Part shown: positions 24,789 through 34,553 of the stretch, piece by piece
How the letters are laid out: each line of letters begins with the position of its first letter
Position numbering within the stretch: the stretch's first letter is position 1
Origin: Allosediminivita pacifica
Lineage (GTDB): Bacteria; Pseudomonadota; Alphaproteobacteria; Rhodobacterales; Rhodobacteraceae
Direction of reading: 5' to 3'
Length of the DNA: 64,000 nucleotides
Assembly (NCBI RefSeq): GCF_003054175.1
Contig: NZ_QBKN01000020.1
Coordinates: 34,060-98,059 of the forward strand
Notes under the pieces: generated by a model
The model's database searches: none
The model's input: only the letters and a program-made list of their open reading frames with translations
Told to the model about the DNA's origin: nothing
Position numbers and translations under genes: made by a program

Positions 24789-25793
24789 TTACTCGGCCGC
24801 CGGGTTCTCGGCACCATAGCCGAGGGGCTCGGTCTCGACCTTGCCCTCGTCGAGACCGACCTCGGCGAGGTAGCGTTCGGCTTCGAGCGCGGCCATGCAG
24901 CCCATGCCGGCCGAGGTAACGGCCTGACGATACTTGTGGTCGGTCAGGTCACCCGCGGCAAAGACACCGGGGATCGAGGTTTCGGTGCTATCGGGCTTGG
25001 TCACAACGTAGCCGCCCATGTGGGTCTCGAGCTGGTCCTTGACCAGTTCGCTGGCCGGCGCGTGGCCGATGGCGACGAAGACGCCCGCGCAGGAGAGCTC
25101 GGTGATCTCGCCCGTTTCCACGTGGCGGACCTTCACGCCGGTGACGCCCTTGGGATCGTCCTCGCCCACGACTTCCTCGAGCTGGTGGTGCCAGAGGGTT
25201 TCGATCTTGGGGTGCTTGAACAGGCGGTCCTGCAGGATTTTCTCGGCCCGCAGCGTGTCGCGGCGGTGGATGAGCGTGACCTTGGAGGCGAAATTCGTGA
25301 GGAACAGCGCCTCTTCCACGGCGGTGTTGCCGCCGCCGATCACGACGATTTCCTTGCCGCGGTAGAAGAAGCCGTCGCAGGTGGCGCAGGCCGAGACGCC
25401 GAAGCCCTTGTAGGCTTCCTCAGTCTCGAGGCCGATCCACTTTGCGCGGGCGCCGGTCGCGAGGATCACGGAATCCGCGGTGTAGGTCGTGCCGCTGTCG
25501 CCGTGGGCCACGAAGGGCCGCTTGTCGAGCTCCAGCTTGGAGATGATGTCGCCCTCGATCTCGCAGCCCATGGCACGGGCGTGCGCCTCCATGGTGACCA
25601 TGAGTTCGGGACCTTGAATCTCGATGTGGCCGGGCCAGTTCTCGACATCCGTGGTGGTGGTGAGCTGGCCGCCGGGCTCGAGGCCCTGGATCAGCAGCGG
25701 CTCCAGCATGGCGCGGGCCGCGTAGACACCGGCAGTGTAGCCGGCCGGGCCGGACCCGATGATGAGGACCCGTGCGTGGCGTGTCTTGGACAT
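24789..25793 (-). CDS. trxB: Thioredoxin reductase
   Basis: TrxB uses NADPH and FAD to reduce thioredoxin. The 334-residue protein has the FAD-binding [20 protein letters not shown] at the N-terminus, the redox pair [10 protein letters not shown] (Cys136, Cys139), the NADPH-binding [13 protein letters not shown] with the HRRDTLRAE stretch, and the second FAD motif [21 protein letters not shown] start it at [11 protein letters not shown] (25793), preceded by AGGGGGG. The divergent neighbour is an Lrp-type regulator; this trxB-lrp head-to-head pair is common in alphaproteobacteria and suggests shared control. Confidence 0.96.
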   Translation of the reverse strand: MSKTRHARVLIIGSGPAGYTAGVYAARAMLEPLLIQGLEPGGQLTTTTDVENWPGHIEIQGPELMVTMEAHARAMGCEIEGDIISKLELDKRPFVAHGDSGTTYTADSVILATGARAKWIGLETEEAYKGFGVSACATCDGFFYRGKEIVVIGGGNTAVEEALFLTNFASKVTLIHRRDTLRAEKILQDRLFKHPKIETLWHHQLEEVVGEDDPKGVTGVKVRHVETGEITELSCAGVFVAIGHAPASELVKDQLETHMGGYVVTKPDSTETSIPGVFAAGDLTDHKYRQAVTSAGMGCMAALEAERYLAEVGLDEGKVETEPLGYGAENPAAE

Positions 25794-25902
25794 GGTGCGC
25801 CCCCCTTGCATGTGGCGTGTCGGGACCTGCATATAGCCATCCTTCGGGCGCGGTGCCACCCCGGCGCCCTTCCCCGCGAGCCATACACCTTTCGTTAATA
25901 AT

Positions 25903-25952
25903 ATTGCGCAGAGTTGAAACATTATTGCGCATTGTCGCGTCTGTGCTATAAC
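25903..25952 (+). promoter_or_regulatory. Promoter and paired ATTGCGCA sites between trxB and lrp
   Basis: ATTGCGCA occurs at 25903-25910 and again at 25924-25931, 21 bases apart (two helical turns). TTGCGC (25925-25930) and TATAAC (25947-25952) are spaced by 16 bases and would serve as -35 and -10 for the Lrp gene, so a protein bound at the repeats would cover the -35. Autoregulation by the Lrp protein is the simplest reading. Confidence 0.55.
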
Positions 25953-25980
25953 AATCGCGATTTCACCCCAGGGGACCGGA

Positions 25981-26481
25981 ATGTCATCTCACAGGCTCGA
26001 CCCGATCGACCGCAAGATTCTCGCCGAACTGCAGCAGGACGGCCGAATGACCAACGTCGAACTTGCCCGCCGCGTGGGCATCAGCGCGCCGCCCTGCCTG
26101 CGGCGTGTGCGCACGCTGGAGGAGCAGGGCTACATCCAGGGCTACCACGCAGAGGTCGATTCACGGGCGCTGGGCTTCGAGGTGCAGGTCTTTGCCAGCG
26201 TCGGGCTGCAGAGCCAGGCCGAGGCCGACCTACGCGCCTTCGAGGACCGCTGCCAGGGATGGCCGCTGGTGCGCGAGTGCCACATGCTCAACGGCGAGGT
26301 GGACTTCATCCTCAAGTGCGTGGCGCCGGATCTGTCGACGTTCCAGAGCTTCCTGACGGGTGAGTTGCTGACCGCGCCCAACGTGGCAAGCGTAAAGACC
26401 TCGCTGGTGATCCGGGGCGCCAAGAAGGCGCCGGGCGTACCCTTCGAGGTTCTGGAAGACAGGCTGAGCCGGAGCGCCTGA
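25981..26481 (+). CDS. Lrp/AsnC-family transcriptional regulator
   Basis: A 166-residue regulator with an N-terminal helix-turn-helix ([41 protein letters not shown]) and a C-terminal RAM effector domain ([40 protein letters not shown]). These proteins form octamers that respond to amino acids. The ribosome binding site GGGGACC lies just before the ATG. It is the divergent partner of trxB; the ligand is unknown. Confidence 0.93.
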   Translation: MSSHRLDPIDRKILAELQQDGRMTNVELARRVGISAPPCLRRVRTLEEQGYIQGYHAEVDSRALGFEVQVFASVGLQSQAEADLRAFEDRCQGWPLVRECHMLNGEVDFILKCVAPDLSTFQSFLTGELLTAPNVASVKTSLVIRGAKKAPGVPFEVLEDRLSRSA

Positions 26482-26543
26482 CGGCCCGATTGCCCCTGCC
26501 GGCGCGCTGCTTATACTGCGCCCTTCCATAGGCGGAGGGTGCG

Positions 26544-27032
26544 ATGACGGAAGTGAAGGTCGGCATCATCATGGGCAGCCAATCGGACTGGCCCACGATG
26601 AAGGAAGCGGCGAATATCCTCGACGAGCTTGGCGTGCCCTACGAGACGCGCATCGTGTCGGCCCACCGTACGCCGGACCGGCTTTGGGACTACGGCAAGA
26701 GTGCCGTGGACCGGGGCCTGCAGGTCATCATCGCGGGCGCCGGTGGCGCGGCGCACCTGCCCGGCATGATGGCGTCCAAGACGCGCTTGCCCGTCGTCGG
26801 CGTACCGGTGCAGACGCGGGCGCTGAGCGGTGTCGACAGCCTTTATTCCATCGTGCAGATGCCGCGTGGCTTTCCGGTGGCGACCATGGCGATCGGCGCG
26901 AGCGGCGCGGTCAACGCGGGCCTGATGGCGGCGGGCATCCTCGCGCTGCAGGACGCGTGCCTGGCCGAGCGGCTCGACAGCTGGCGCGCGGCGCTGGCCG
27001 AGTCGATCCCCGAGGCGCCCTCGGACGACTGA
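26544..27032 (+). CDS. purE: N5-carboxyaminoimidazole ribonucleotide mutase
   Basis: PurE converts N5-CAIR to CAIR in purine synthesis. The 162-residue protein carries [41 protein letters not shown] and [10 protein letters not shown], with the class I signature and length. The GGAGG site before the ATG is good. purK follows 66 bases later and makes the PurE substrate, so the two form a unit. Confidence 0.97.
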   Translation: MTEVKVGIIMGSQSDWPTMKEAANILDELGVPYETRIVSAHRTPDRLWDYGKSAVDRGLQVIIAGAGGAAHLPGMMASKTRLPVVGVPVQTRALSGVDSLYSIVQMPRGFPVATMAIGASGAVNAGLMAAGILALQDACLAERLDSWRAALAESIPEAPSDD

Positions 27033-27098
27033 TCCCTTTGCATCCGGGGGCCGTTTGCGCTTAGCAAGACGCGGACTCTCGGACGAGCGGAGCGCGGC

Positions 27099-28187
27099 AT
27101 GACGGACCCCATTGCCCCCGGTGGCACAATCGGAATTCTCGGCGGAGGCCAGCTTGGCCGGATGCTCTCGGTCGCGGCGGCGCGACTCGGGCTGAAGACC
27201 CATGTCTTCGAGCCCGGCGCCAATCCGCCCGCGGGCGACGTGGCCCACGCGGTGACTACCGCCGAATACGACGACGCCACCGCGCTGGAGGCCTTTGCGG
27301 CTTCGGTCGACGTCATCACCTACGAGTTCGAGAATATCCCCACGGCGGCGCTGGACCTGCTGGAACGACACCGCCCGATCCGGCCCGGGCGCGAGGCGCT
27401 GAGGGTGAGCCAGGACCGGCTGACGGAAAAAACCTTCCTGTCGGACCTGGGTCTCGGCGTTGCGCCCTTCGCGGCGGTCGACAGCGCCGAGGACATGGCG
27501 CAGGCGATCGAGATGATCGGCGTGCCGTCAATTCTGAAGACCCGGCGCTTCGGCTACGACGGCAAGGGGCAGGTCCGGATCGACAGCCGCGAGACCGCGG
27601 GATCGGCGCTCGACAGCCTGGCCGGCGCGCCGGCGATTCTTGAAGGGATGGTGGATTTCACCTCCGAGATCTCGGTCATCGGCGCCCGTTCGTCACGAGG
27701 CGACGTGGCGGCCTTCGATCCCGGCATGAACGTGCACGTGGGCGGCATCCTGCGGACCACCACCGTCCCCGCGCCGATCCCCGACAGCCTGCGCACCGAC
27801 GCGGTGCTGCTGGCCGGCCGCATCCTCAACGCGCTCGACTACGTGGGCGTGATGGGAGTGGAACTTTTCGTGACACCCGCCGGGCTGATCGTAAACGAGA
27901 TCGCGCCGCGCGTGCACAACTCGGGCCACTGGACGCAGAACGGTTGTACAGTGGACCAGTTCGAGCAGCACATCCGCGCCGTGGCAGGCTGGCCGCTGGG
28001 AGACGGCAGCCGCTTTGCAGACGTGCAGATGGAAAACCTGATCGGCGACGACGTGTCGAAGATCCCCGCGCTGGCCGCCGAACCCGACACTGCGCTGCAC
28101 CTCTACGGCAAGGCCGAGGCGCGGCCCGGTCGCAAGATGGGCCACGTGAATCGCGTGCAGCGGGACGAACGCGCCGCCTCCGGCTGA
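27099..28187 (+). CDS. purK: N5-carboxyaminoimidazole ribonucleotide synthase
   Basis: PurK is an ATP-grasp enzyme that carboxylates AIR with bicarbonate to N5-CAIR. The 362-residue protein opens GTIGILGGGQLGRMLSVAAA, has ATP-grasp segments TRRFGYDGKGQVRI and EGMVDFTSEISVI, and ends with EIAPRVHNSGHWTQNGCT, the PurK signature. It follows purE in the same direction. It ends three bases before the stop of the convergent phnM-like gene. Confidence 0.96.
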   Translation: MTDPIAPGGTIGILGGGQLGRMLSVAAARLGLKTHVFEPGANPPAGDVAHAVTTAEYDDATALEAFAASVDVITYEFENIPTAALDLLERHRPIRPGREALRVSQDRLTEKTFLSDLGLGVAPFAAVDSAEDMAQAIEMIGVPSILKTRRFGYDGKGQVRIDSRETAGSALDSLAGAPAILEGMVDFTSEISVIGARSSRGDVAAFDPGMNVHVGGILRTTTVPAPIPDSLRTDAVLLAGRILNALDYVGVMGVELFVTPAGLIVNEIAPRVHNSGHWTQNGCTVDQFEQHIRAVAGWPLGDGSRFADVQMENLIGDDVSKIPALAAEPDTALHLYGKAEARPGRKMGHVNRVQRDERAASG

Positions 28188-28190
28188 ACC

Positions 28191-29339
28191 TCAACCGAGG
28201 AAGCGCGCGGCCACGGGGCCGGACATCCAGGCCACCTGACCGCCGGCGAGGGTGGCCACGATGCGGTGGCTTTCGCGGTCCACGACGATCAGGTCGGCGC
28301 GCTTGCCTGGTGCCAGTTGGCCTCGGTCATGGAGCGCCAGCAGGCGGGCGGGGCCGGTGCTGACGAGATGCCAGGCGGAGGGCATGTCCAATATGTCCAG
28401 CTCCACCAGCCGCAACGCGGCGCGGGCGGGAGAGGGGTAGTGGTAGTCCGAGGCGAGCGCATCGCAGAAGCCAGCCGCGATGATCTCGGAGGCGGCGATG
28501 TTGCCCGCGTGGCTCGCCCCGCGCACCACGTTGGGCGCGCCGAGCACCACGCCGTCGCCGCCCTCGCGTGCCGCCCTCGCGGCCTCCATCGTTTCGGGGA
28601 ACTCCGACAGGCGTACGCTACGTGCGCGCCACGCGGCGCGGCCCTCGGGCGTGCGGTCGTCGTGGCTGCCCATGGCGACGCCTTTGGCGGCAAGGCGGGC
28701 GCAAAGCGCGTCGAGCGCGTGTGGTACGTCGGACGCCGCCGCGTGCAGGCGCATCATGAGGGCGAGGTGCGCCTCGGGGTTGCGGCCGGATTTCAGCGCC
28801 TGCCCGGTGAGACGCGGCGGGCGGCGGCCCTCGGCCAGTCGGTCGTGGGGCAGGTGGTCGTTGAAGACCACCTGCGTGATGCCCCAGCGGTCCACGGCCG
28901 CTTCGGCGCGGGCGAAGCTCTCGAGGTAATGCGTCTCGAGCCGCAGCTGCAGGCGCAGGTCAACAGGCACGGTCGGCGCCACGGCAGCGACGGCGGCAAA
29001 GACCTCCTCTGCAAACTCCGGCCCGCGCATGCCGCCCTCCCAGCTCCAGAACTGGGCAAGCATGGCGGTGGTGATGCCATTGGCGGCGAGCTCGGCGGCA
29101 CAGGCCACCATCCCGGCGTCGCGTTCACGCAGGGCGCCCCGGCGCGGGGCCATGTGGCGCTCGAACCCGTCGCCGTGGGGATCGACGATGCCGGGCAGCA
29201 CCTCGTAGCCAGTCAGATCCACGGCGCGGCCCGCGCTCTCGGCGATATGACCATCGCAGATCGCAAGCGGCGCGTCGGACCAGCCATCGGGGCGCAGCAC
29301 ACGGGCGCCGGTGAGGGTGAGATCGAGAGGAGCGGTCAT
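28191..29339 (-). CDS. phnM: PhnM-like alpha-D-ribose 1-methylphosphonate 5-triphosphate diphosphatase
   Basis: A 382-residue amidohydrolase that reads as PhnM throughout: LPGIVDPHGDGFERHMAPR, GITTAMLAQFWSWEGG, RLQLRLETHYLES, VVFNDHLPHDR, MGSHDDRTPEGR, NVVRGASHAGNIAASE and LASDYHYPSP. In the C-P lyase pathway PhnM removes pyrophosphate from the ribose-triphosphate intermediate. No other phn gene lies in the window, so this is a stand-alone copy; a different amidohydrolase role is possible. I start it at MTAPLDLTLTG (29339). Confidence 0.88.
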   Translation of the reverse strand: MTAPLDLTLTGARVLRPDGWSDAPLAICDGHIAESAGRAVDLTGYEVLPGIVDPHGDGFERHMAPRRGALRERDAGMVACAAELAANGITTAMLAQFWSWEGGMRGPEFAEEVFAAVAAVAPTVPVDLRLQLRLETHYLESFARAEAAVDRWGITQVVFNDHLPHDRLAEGRRPPRLTGQALKSGRNPEAHLALMMRLHAAASDVPHALDALCARLAAKGVAMGSHDDRTPEGRAAWRARSVRLSEFPETMEAARAAREGGDGVVLGAPNVVRGASHAGNIAASEIIAAGFCDALASDYHYPSPARAALRLVELDILDMPSAWHLVSTGPARLLALHDRGQLAPGKRADLIVVDRESHRIVATLAGGQVAWMSGPVAARFLG

Positions 29340-29376
29340 AGCGCCGCGATAGCGCGACACGGCGACTTTGGGAAGA

Positions 29377-30249
29377 TCAGCGCCGCCGTCCGCCGAGGAC
29401 CGAGAGCGCCACGCCGCCCAGCACCAACACGGCGGCCAGCACGAAGGCGGCGCTCAGTGCTTCGCCGAGAAAGAGCATGCCGCCCGCCATGGCGATTATC
29501 GGCACGGTGAGCTGCGCCACCGCCGCCGTGGTCCCGTCGATGCGCGGCAGCACGGAATACCACAGCGCATAGCCCAGCCCCGAAGTCACGGCGCCCGACA
29601 GCACCGCCAGCAGGATGCCCGGGGCCGAGAGCTGCGTGGCCTCGGGCAACAGAAGAAGGCCCACGGTCACGCCGGCGGGCGCCGCCAGCAGGAAGTTCGC
29701 TGCCGTCGACATGAGCGGATCGCGCGCGCCCCGCCCGGCCAGCGAATAAAGCCCCCAGCCGACGCCCGCGAGGACCATCGCGAGCCCTGCAAGCGGCGGC
29801 ACGGAGACACCCTCGCCCGGCCAGAGCAGCCAGGCCAACCCGCCAAAGGCCAGCGCCGCCCCCGACCAGCGGGCCGGGCCGGGGCGCTCACCGCCCAGAA
29901 GGCTGCCTGCGAACATGGTCACCTGCACCATGCCGAACAGGATCAGCGCCCCCATCCCCGAATCGAGTGCCCTGTAGGCCAGCGAGAACCCGTAGATATA
30001 GAGCAGCAGCGACAGCACGCCGGTCACGCGCCCCGGCCCGCCGAGGCGCAGCCGCCCCTGCCGCAGCAGCACGAGCGCCGCCAGCATCGCCGCGCCCGCA
30101 ACCAGCCGGATGGTGCCGAAGCTCACCGCGTCGATGCCGCCTCCGGCAACCGCCGCGCGGTTCAGCACGGAATTGGCGGCAAAGGCGACCATGGTCAGCG
30201 CCGCCAGCGGGAGGATCCTTCCCGCGTCCCGTGCTTCTTCTTGGCTCAA
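29377..30249 (-). CDS. DMT-superfamily (EamA) transporter
   Basis: A membrane protein of about 290 residues with ten hydrophobic helices arranged as two EamA repeats (FAANSVLNRAAVAGGG, IDAVSFGTIRLVAGAAML; second repeat GVGWGLYSLAGRGARD, FLGEALSAAFVLAAVLVLGG). Family members export amino acids, nucleotide-sugars or drugs; the substrate is unknown. The start is unsure. The TTG at 30249 lies inside a dispersed 3' element and has no good ribosome binding site; the first ATG (30192) would cut into the first helix. Confidence 0.82.
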   Translation of the reverse strand: MSQEEARDAGRILPLAALTMVAFAANSVLNRAAVAGGGIDAVSFGTIRLVAGAAMLAALVLLRQGRLRLGGPGRVTGVLSLLLYIYGFSLAYRALDSGMGALILFGMVQVTMFAGSLLGGERPGPARWSGAALAFGGLAWLLWPGEGVSVPPLAGLAMVLAGVGWGLYSLAGRGARDPLMSTAANFLLAAPAGVTVGLLLLPEATQLSAPGILLAVLSGAVTSGLGYALWYSVLPRIDGTTAAVAQLTVPIIAMAGGMLFLGEALSAAFVLAAVLVLGGVALSVLGGRRR

Positions 30250-30255
30250 ATACTC
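30233..30255 (-). repeat. CCGGAGTATTT tail element, copy 3 (tail only)
   Basis: On the minus strand GAGTATTTGAGCCAAGAAGAAGC occurs 37 bases after the smc stop (written here as GAGTATTTGA followed by GCCAAGAAGAAGC). It matches the tail of the elements at 4058 and 14093 but lacks the hairpins, and runs into the first codons of the transporter. Confidence 0.65.
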
Positions 30256-30291
30256 AAATCCGTCATCCGCGGCCCGTAACCCGCCATGGGG

Positions 30292-33200
30292 TCATGCGAC
30301 CATCTTCTCGGCCCGCTTCAGGTCGACCGAGACAAGCTGGCTCACACCCTGTTCCTGCATCGTCACACCGAACAGCCGGTCCATGCGGCTCATGGTGACA
30401 GCGTGGTGGGTGATGATCAGGAAGCGCGTGTCGGCGCGGCGCACCATCTCGTCCAGCATGTCGCAGAAACGGGTCACGTTGGCGTCGTCGAGCGGGGCGT
30501 CGACCTCGTCCAGCACGCAGATCGGCGCGGGGTTGGCGAGGAAGACCGCGAAGATCAGCGCCAGCGCCGTCAGGGTCTGTTCGCCCCCCGACAGCAGCGA
30601 GAGCACCGAAAGTTTCTTGCCCGGCGGCTGGCACATGATCTCGAGCCCCGCATCCAGCGGGTCGTCGCTTTCGACCATGACCAGCTTGGCCTCGCCGCCG
30701 TTGAAGAGGTGGGTGAAGAGCATGGTGAAGTTGGCGTTCACCTGCTCGAAGGCGGTCAGCAGCCTTTCGCGCCCTTCGCGGTTGAGGCTCGCGATGCCGC
30801 CCCGCAGCGTGCGGACGGCCTCTTCGAGGTCCTCCTTCTCGGCGACGAGCGTGTCATGTTCCTCCTGCACCTCGCGGGCGTCTTCCTCGGCGCGCAGGTT
30901 CACGGCGCCGAGCGCGTCGCGGCTGCGCTTGAGGCGGCTGACCTCGGCCTCGATCCGCTCGGAGGGCGGCATGTCCTCGGCGGCGGTGCCGAGCTGTTCG
31001 AAAAGCGCCTGGGGGGTGATCTCCATCTCGTCCTGGATGCGGGCGGCGGCCTCGGAGGCGGCATCGCGGGCGCCGTCGCGGCGGGCCTCGGAGGCGGCGC
31101 GGGCCTCGCGTGCCTCGCCCGCGTGGCGTTCGGCGTCGCGCTCGGTGGTGACAGCTTCGCGCAGCGTGGTTTCCGAGGTGGCGAGCGTGTCGCGCGCGGA
31201 GGAAAGACGCTCCTCGGCAGTCTCGATCTGCTCGGACAGTTCCTCGCGCTGGGTCGCCAGCGCCTCGGGGGCCTCGTGCGCCTCGGCCAGCTCGTCCTCG
31301 GCGGCCTCCTTGCGCTCGGCCAGTTCGCCCGCGCGCTTCTCGGCGGTCTCGAGCCGGTGGCGCCATCCGGCAAGTTCCTTGGCGACCGACTGCATGCGGG
31401 CCTTGCGCGCCTCGCCCTCGCGGCGCAGTTCGTCGGCAGCCGAGCGGCGGGTCATCATGGTCATGCGCGCGGCCTCGACCGTCATGCGCAGGTCCTCGAC
31501 GCGGGCGCGGGCCTCGTCGAGGTCTTCGAGTTCCTCGACGGCGCGCTCGGCCTCGGTCAGGCGCTGGCGGGCGGCGATGGATTCGTCCTCGTGCCGGCGC
31601 AGGGTCATGGCGAGGTTTTCCAGCTTGCCCTGCGCCATGTCGCGGTCGGCCTCGGCCTTGCTCTGGGCGCGCGAGGCCTCGGTCAGGGCGCGGTCGGCGG
31701 CGCGGCGGGCCTCGCGGGCGGCCCGGTCTGCCTCGGTCAGCTCGGTCAGGCGGGCCACCAGTGCCTCGTGGGCCTCTTGCGCGGCTTCGAGCCGGGTCTC
31801 GGCCTCGGCAAGGTCCCGGTTGAGCTGTTCCAGCCGGTTGAGCTGTTCGAGCCGCAGGGCGGCGGCGGAGGGCTGGTCGGCGGCCCAAGCGCGGTAGCCG
31901 TCCCAGCGCCAGAGGTCGCCGTCGCGGCTGACGAGGCGCTGTCCGGGCCTCAGCTGCGTGTGCAGGCGGGGGCCATCGGCGGTGTCGATGAGGCCGATCT
32001 GGGACATGCGGCGGACGAGCACGTCCGGCACGGTGACGTGGCTGGCGAGCGAGGTCACGCCCTCGGGCAGGGGCTGGTCGGCGTCGTAGGCGGGCAGGAT
32101 GGCCCAGCCGGTGGGGCCGTCGGGGTCGACCTCGGGTGCGCGCAGGTCGTCGGCGAGCGCGGCGCCAAGCGCCTTTTCGAAGCCCTGTTCGACCTGGAGC
32201 CGATCGAGGATCTGGCCGCCCTCGGCGGTGTCGCGTTCGAGCAGGCGGGCGAGCGCCGTGACCTCGGCGCGGAGCGTGTTGGTTTCGCCCTCGGCCTCGG
32301 AGCGGGCGCCGCGGGCCTCGGCCTCCTGCTCCTGCGTCTCGGAGCGGGCGGCCTCGGTGTCGATGAGGCGCTCTTCGGCTTCCTCGGCGGCCTCCTGCGC
32401 GGCTTCTGCGGCCTCGCGGGCCTCTTCCATGGCGCTGCCGGCGTCTTCGAGGGCGGTTTCGGCCTGTTCCAGTGCCTCGCGGGCGCGGGCGGCCTCGGAT
32501 TCGTTGCGCTCCACGGTCTTGCGGCTGTCCTCGCGCAGGCGCTGGGCGGACTGGTGCTTAGCCGAGAGGCGGGCGACGTCCTCGGTCTGGGTCGAATAGT
32601 CGGCCTCGCGGTCCTGGAGGACCTCGGCGGCCTCGCTCGCCATCTCCTGCGCCTCGGAGAGCTTGTCGTCGAAGCCTTCGTGGGCCTCTTCAAGCTCGCG
32701 GGCTTCCTGTTCCAGCAGCTCGATGGTTTCGCCGGCGTCGCGGTTGAGGCCGGTCTCGCGCTCCATGTCGTGGGCGAGCTGTTCGATCCGGGCCATGAGC
32801 GTGCGGATGGTTTCCTGGGCGCGAGTCTCCTGGTCTGACAGCGCGTCGCGCTGCACGGTCAGGCGCTGCACGATGGCGCTGGCGATGGCCTCTTCCTCGC
32901 GCAGGGGGGGCAGGCGTTCCTCCATCTCCTCGCGGCGCTCGGCGGCCTCGCGGGCGATGCGTTCGGCGCGGGAGGCTTCGGTCAGGCGTTCGCGTAGGGC
33001 GGCTTCGGCCCCTTCCCGGGCCTGGTCGGCATCGCGCCAGCGGCGGTAGAGCAGCATGCCCTCGGCCTGCCGCAGTTCGGTGCCGATGGCGCGGTAGCGG
33101 GCGGCCTGCTTGGCCTGCCGGGCAAGCTGCGCCAATTGGCCTGCGAGCTGTTCGACCACGTCGTCGACGCGGGCGAGGTTGGTCTCGGTGTTCTTGAGCT

Positions 33201-33747
33201 TGAGCTCGGCCTCGTGGCGCCGCTGGTAGAGACCGCCGATCCCGGCGGCATCCTCGAGCACGCGGCGGCGGTTCTTGGGCTTGGCGTTGATCAGCTCGGA
33301 AATCTGGCCCTGCCGGACAAGCGCGGGCGAATGCGCGCCAGTGGAGGCGTCGGCGAAGAGCATCTGCACGTCGCGGGCGCGGCTGTCCTTGCCGTTGACC
33401 TTGTAGGCGCTACCCACGTCGCGGGTGATGCGGCGGACGATTTCCAGATGGTCGCTGTCGTTGAACCCCGCGGGCGCGAGGCGTTCGGAGTTATCGAGGC
33501 TGAGCACCACTTCGGCGAAGTTGCGGGCGGGCCGGGACGAGGCACCCGCGAAGATCACATCCTCCATCCCGCCGCCGCGCATGGCGGTGGGGCGGTTTTC
33601 GCCCATGACCCAGCGCAGCGCCTCGAGCAGGTTCGACTTGCCACAGCCGTTCGGCCCGACGACGCCGGTGAGCCCGTCATTGATGACGAGATCGGTGGGG
33701 TCGACGAAGCTCTTGAAGCCTGTCAGTCGGAGCCGTGAGAAGCGCAA
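30292..33747 (-). CDS. smc: Chromosome segregation protein SMC
   Basis: SMC is the core of bacterial condensin; dimers with ScpA and ScpB load at parS sites and extrude DNA loops. The 1151-residue protein has Walker A VVGPNGCGKSNLLEALRWVM at the N-terminus, two long Ala/Glu/Arg-rich coiled coils (about residues 170-490 and 660-1000), a central hinge (residues about 510-640, GWAILPAYDADQPLPEGV) and a C-terminal head with signature LSLLSGGEQTLTALALIFAV and Walker B CVLDEVDAPLDDANV. The start MRFSRLRLTGFKSFVDPTD is the family start. Very high GC in the coils produces long open frames on the other strand, which I regard as shadows. Confidence 0.97.
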   Translation of the reverse strand: MRFSRLRLTGFKSFVDPTDLVINDGLTGVVGPNGCGKSNLLEALRWVMGENRPTAMRGGGMEDVIFAGASSRPARNFAEVVLSLDNSERLAPAGFNDSDHLEIVRRITRDVGSAYKVNGKDSRARDVQMLFADASTGAHSPALVRQGQISELINAKPKNRRRVLEDAAGIGGLYQRRHEAELKLKNTETNLARVDDVVEQLAGQLAQLARQAKQAARYRAIGTELRQAEGMLLYRRWRDADQAREGAEAALRERLTEASRAERIAREAAERREEMEERLPPLREEEAIASAIVQRLTVQRDALSDQETRAQETIRTLMARIEQLAHDMERETGLNRDAGETIELLEQEARELEEAHEGFDDKLSEAQEMASEAAEVLQDREADYSTQTEDVARLSAKHQSAQRLREDSRKTVERNESEAARAREALEQAETALEDAGSAMEEAREAAEAAQEAAEEAEERLIDTEAARSETQEQEAEARGARSEAEGETNTLRAEVTALARLLERDTAEGGQILDRLQVEQGFEKALGAALADDLRAPEVDPDGPTGWAILPAYDADQPLPEGVTSLASHVTVPDVLVRRMSQIGLIDTADGPRLHTQLRPGQRLVSRDGDLWRWDGYRAWAADQPSAAALRLEQLNRLEQLNRDLAEAETRLEAAQEAHEALVARLTELTEADRAAREARRAADRALTEASRAQSKAEADRDMAQGKLENLAMTLRRHEDESIAARQRLTEAERAVEELEDLDEARARVEDLRMTVEAARMTMMTRRSAADELRREGEARKARMQSVAKELAGWRHRLETAEKRAGELAERKEAAEDELAEAHEAPEALATQREELSEQIETAEERLSSARDTLATSETTLREAVTTERDAERHAGEAREARAASEARRDGARDAASEAAARIQDEMEITPQALFEQLGTAAEDMPPSERIEAEVSRLKRSRDALGAVNLRAEEDAREVQEEHDTLVAEKEDLEEAVRTLRGGIASLNREGRERLLTAFEQVNANFTMLFTHLFNGGEAKLVMVESDDPLDAGLEIMCQPPGKKLSVLSLLSGGEQTLTALALIFAVFLANPAPICVLDEVDAPLDDANVTRFCDMLDEMVRRADTRFLIITHHAVTMSRMDRLFGVTMQEQGVSQLVSVDLKRAEKMVA

Positions 33748-33998
33748 ATCGGATCCCGTCCTGGGTTCTGGGTTGGCCGCCAGTTTGCCTGTCTGGGGCG
33801 CCGTGTGTCAACGAAATGCGCCCCTATATGGCGGACTCCGGCCAGTTTTCCACAAGATATGGCGAGGCTGCGCAGGTCTTGGTGCGGCATTCGCGCGAAG
33901 GCGCCGAGCAGGCTTCTATCGGATGTCGGGTTGCTGCACGATCGGGGAACGCAGTCCACCGCGCAGCGTTTTTCCACCAAGGTTACGGAGTATGTTTC

Positions 33999-34550
33999 AT
34001 GGCTGACCATTCGTTCGAGACAGATCCTGTCATGAGGCCGAGTTGGAAGTGGCTTCTGGCCTTTGGTGTGCTGCTGATCCTTAGCGGCCTCATTGCCCTG
34101 CTCAACCCGCTTGCGGCCTCCCTGACCGCCACGGCCATTGCGGCGGCGGCGTTCTTCGTGGCGGGGGTCCTCCAGATCTGCATGGGCTTCTCGGGGCTCG
34201 ACGGCAGCGGATCGCGTGCCGGGTCGGTTATCCTGGGCGTGCTGTTCCTGCTCTTCGCGGTCGCCGTGATATTCGATCCGCTGGGCGGTGTGATCTCACT
34301 CACGATCCTTTTGGGGTTCTTCTTTGTCCTGCTCGGGTTGGTGCGGTTGTGGATCGGCTACCGGCTGAGACCCCGGCCGGCGTCGGGCTGGATGATGGCC
34401 GCCGGGGCGGTTTCGGCCCTGCTTGGCCTGCTCATCCTCATCGCCGTGCCGACGGGAGCTCTGGGTATCCTGGGCATCTTTCTGGGCGTGGAGCTTCTGA
34501 GTTCGGGCCTTACCGCCGTGGCCGCCGCGCTGATCGCGCGGCGCCTGTGA
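33999..34550 (+). CDS. HdeD/DUF308-family membrane protein
   Basis: A 183-residue protein with six hydrophobic helices arranged as repeats (WLLAFGVLLILSGLIALLNP, FFVAGVLQICMGFSGLDG, VILGVLFLLFAVAVIFDPLG, LLGFFFVLLGLVRLWIGYRL, ALLGLLILIAVPTGALGILG). This is the DUF308 pattern of HdeD, linked to acid resistance in E. coli; elsewhere its role is unknown. The ATG at 33999 has GGAG 8 bases upstream. The 251-base gap to smc on the other side holds no gene. It ends three bases from mipZ on the opposite strand. Confidence 0.85.
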   Translation: MADHSFETDPVMRPSWKWLLAFGVLLILSGLIALLNPLAASLTATAIAAAAFFVAGVLQICMGFSGLDGSGSRAGSVILGVLFLLFAVAVIFDPLGGVISLTILLGFFFVLLGLVRLWIGYRLRPRPASGWMMAAGAVSALLGLLILIAVPTGALGILGIFLGVELLSSGLTAVAAALIARRL

Positions 34551-34553
34551 CGC

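Noticed and set aside
30110..32838. Long plus-strand open frames inside smc
   Set aside because: They mirror the coiled-coil codons of smc and give low-complexity Ser/Arg or Gly/Leu proteins.
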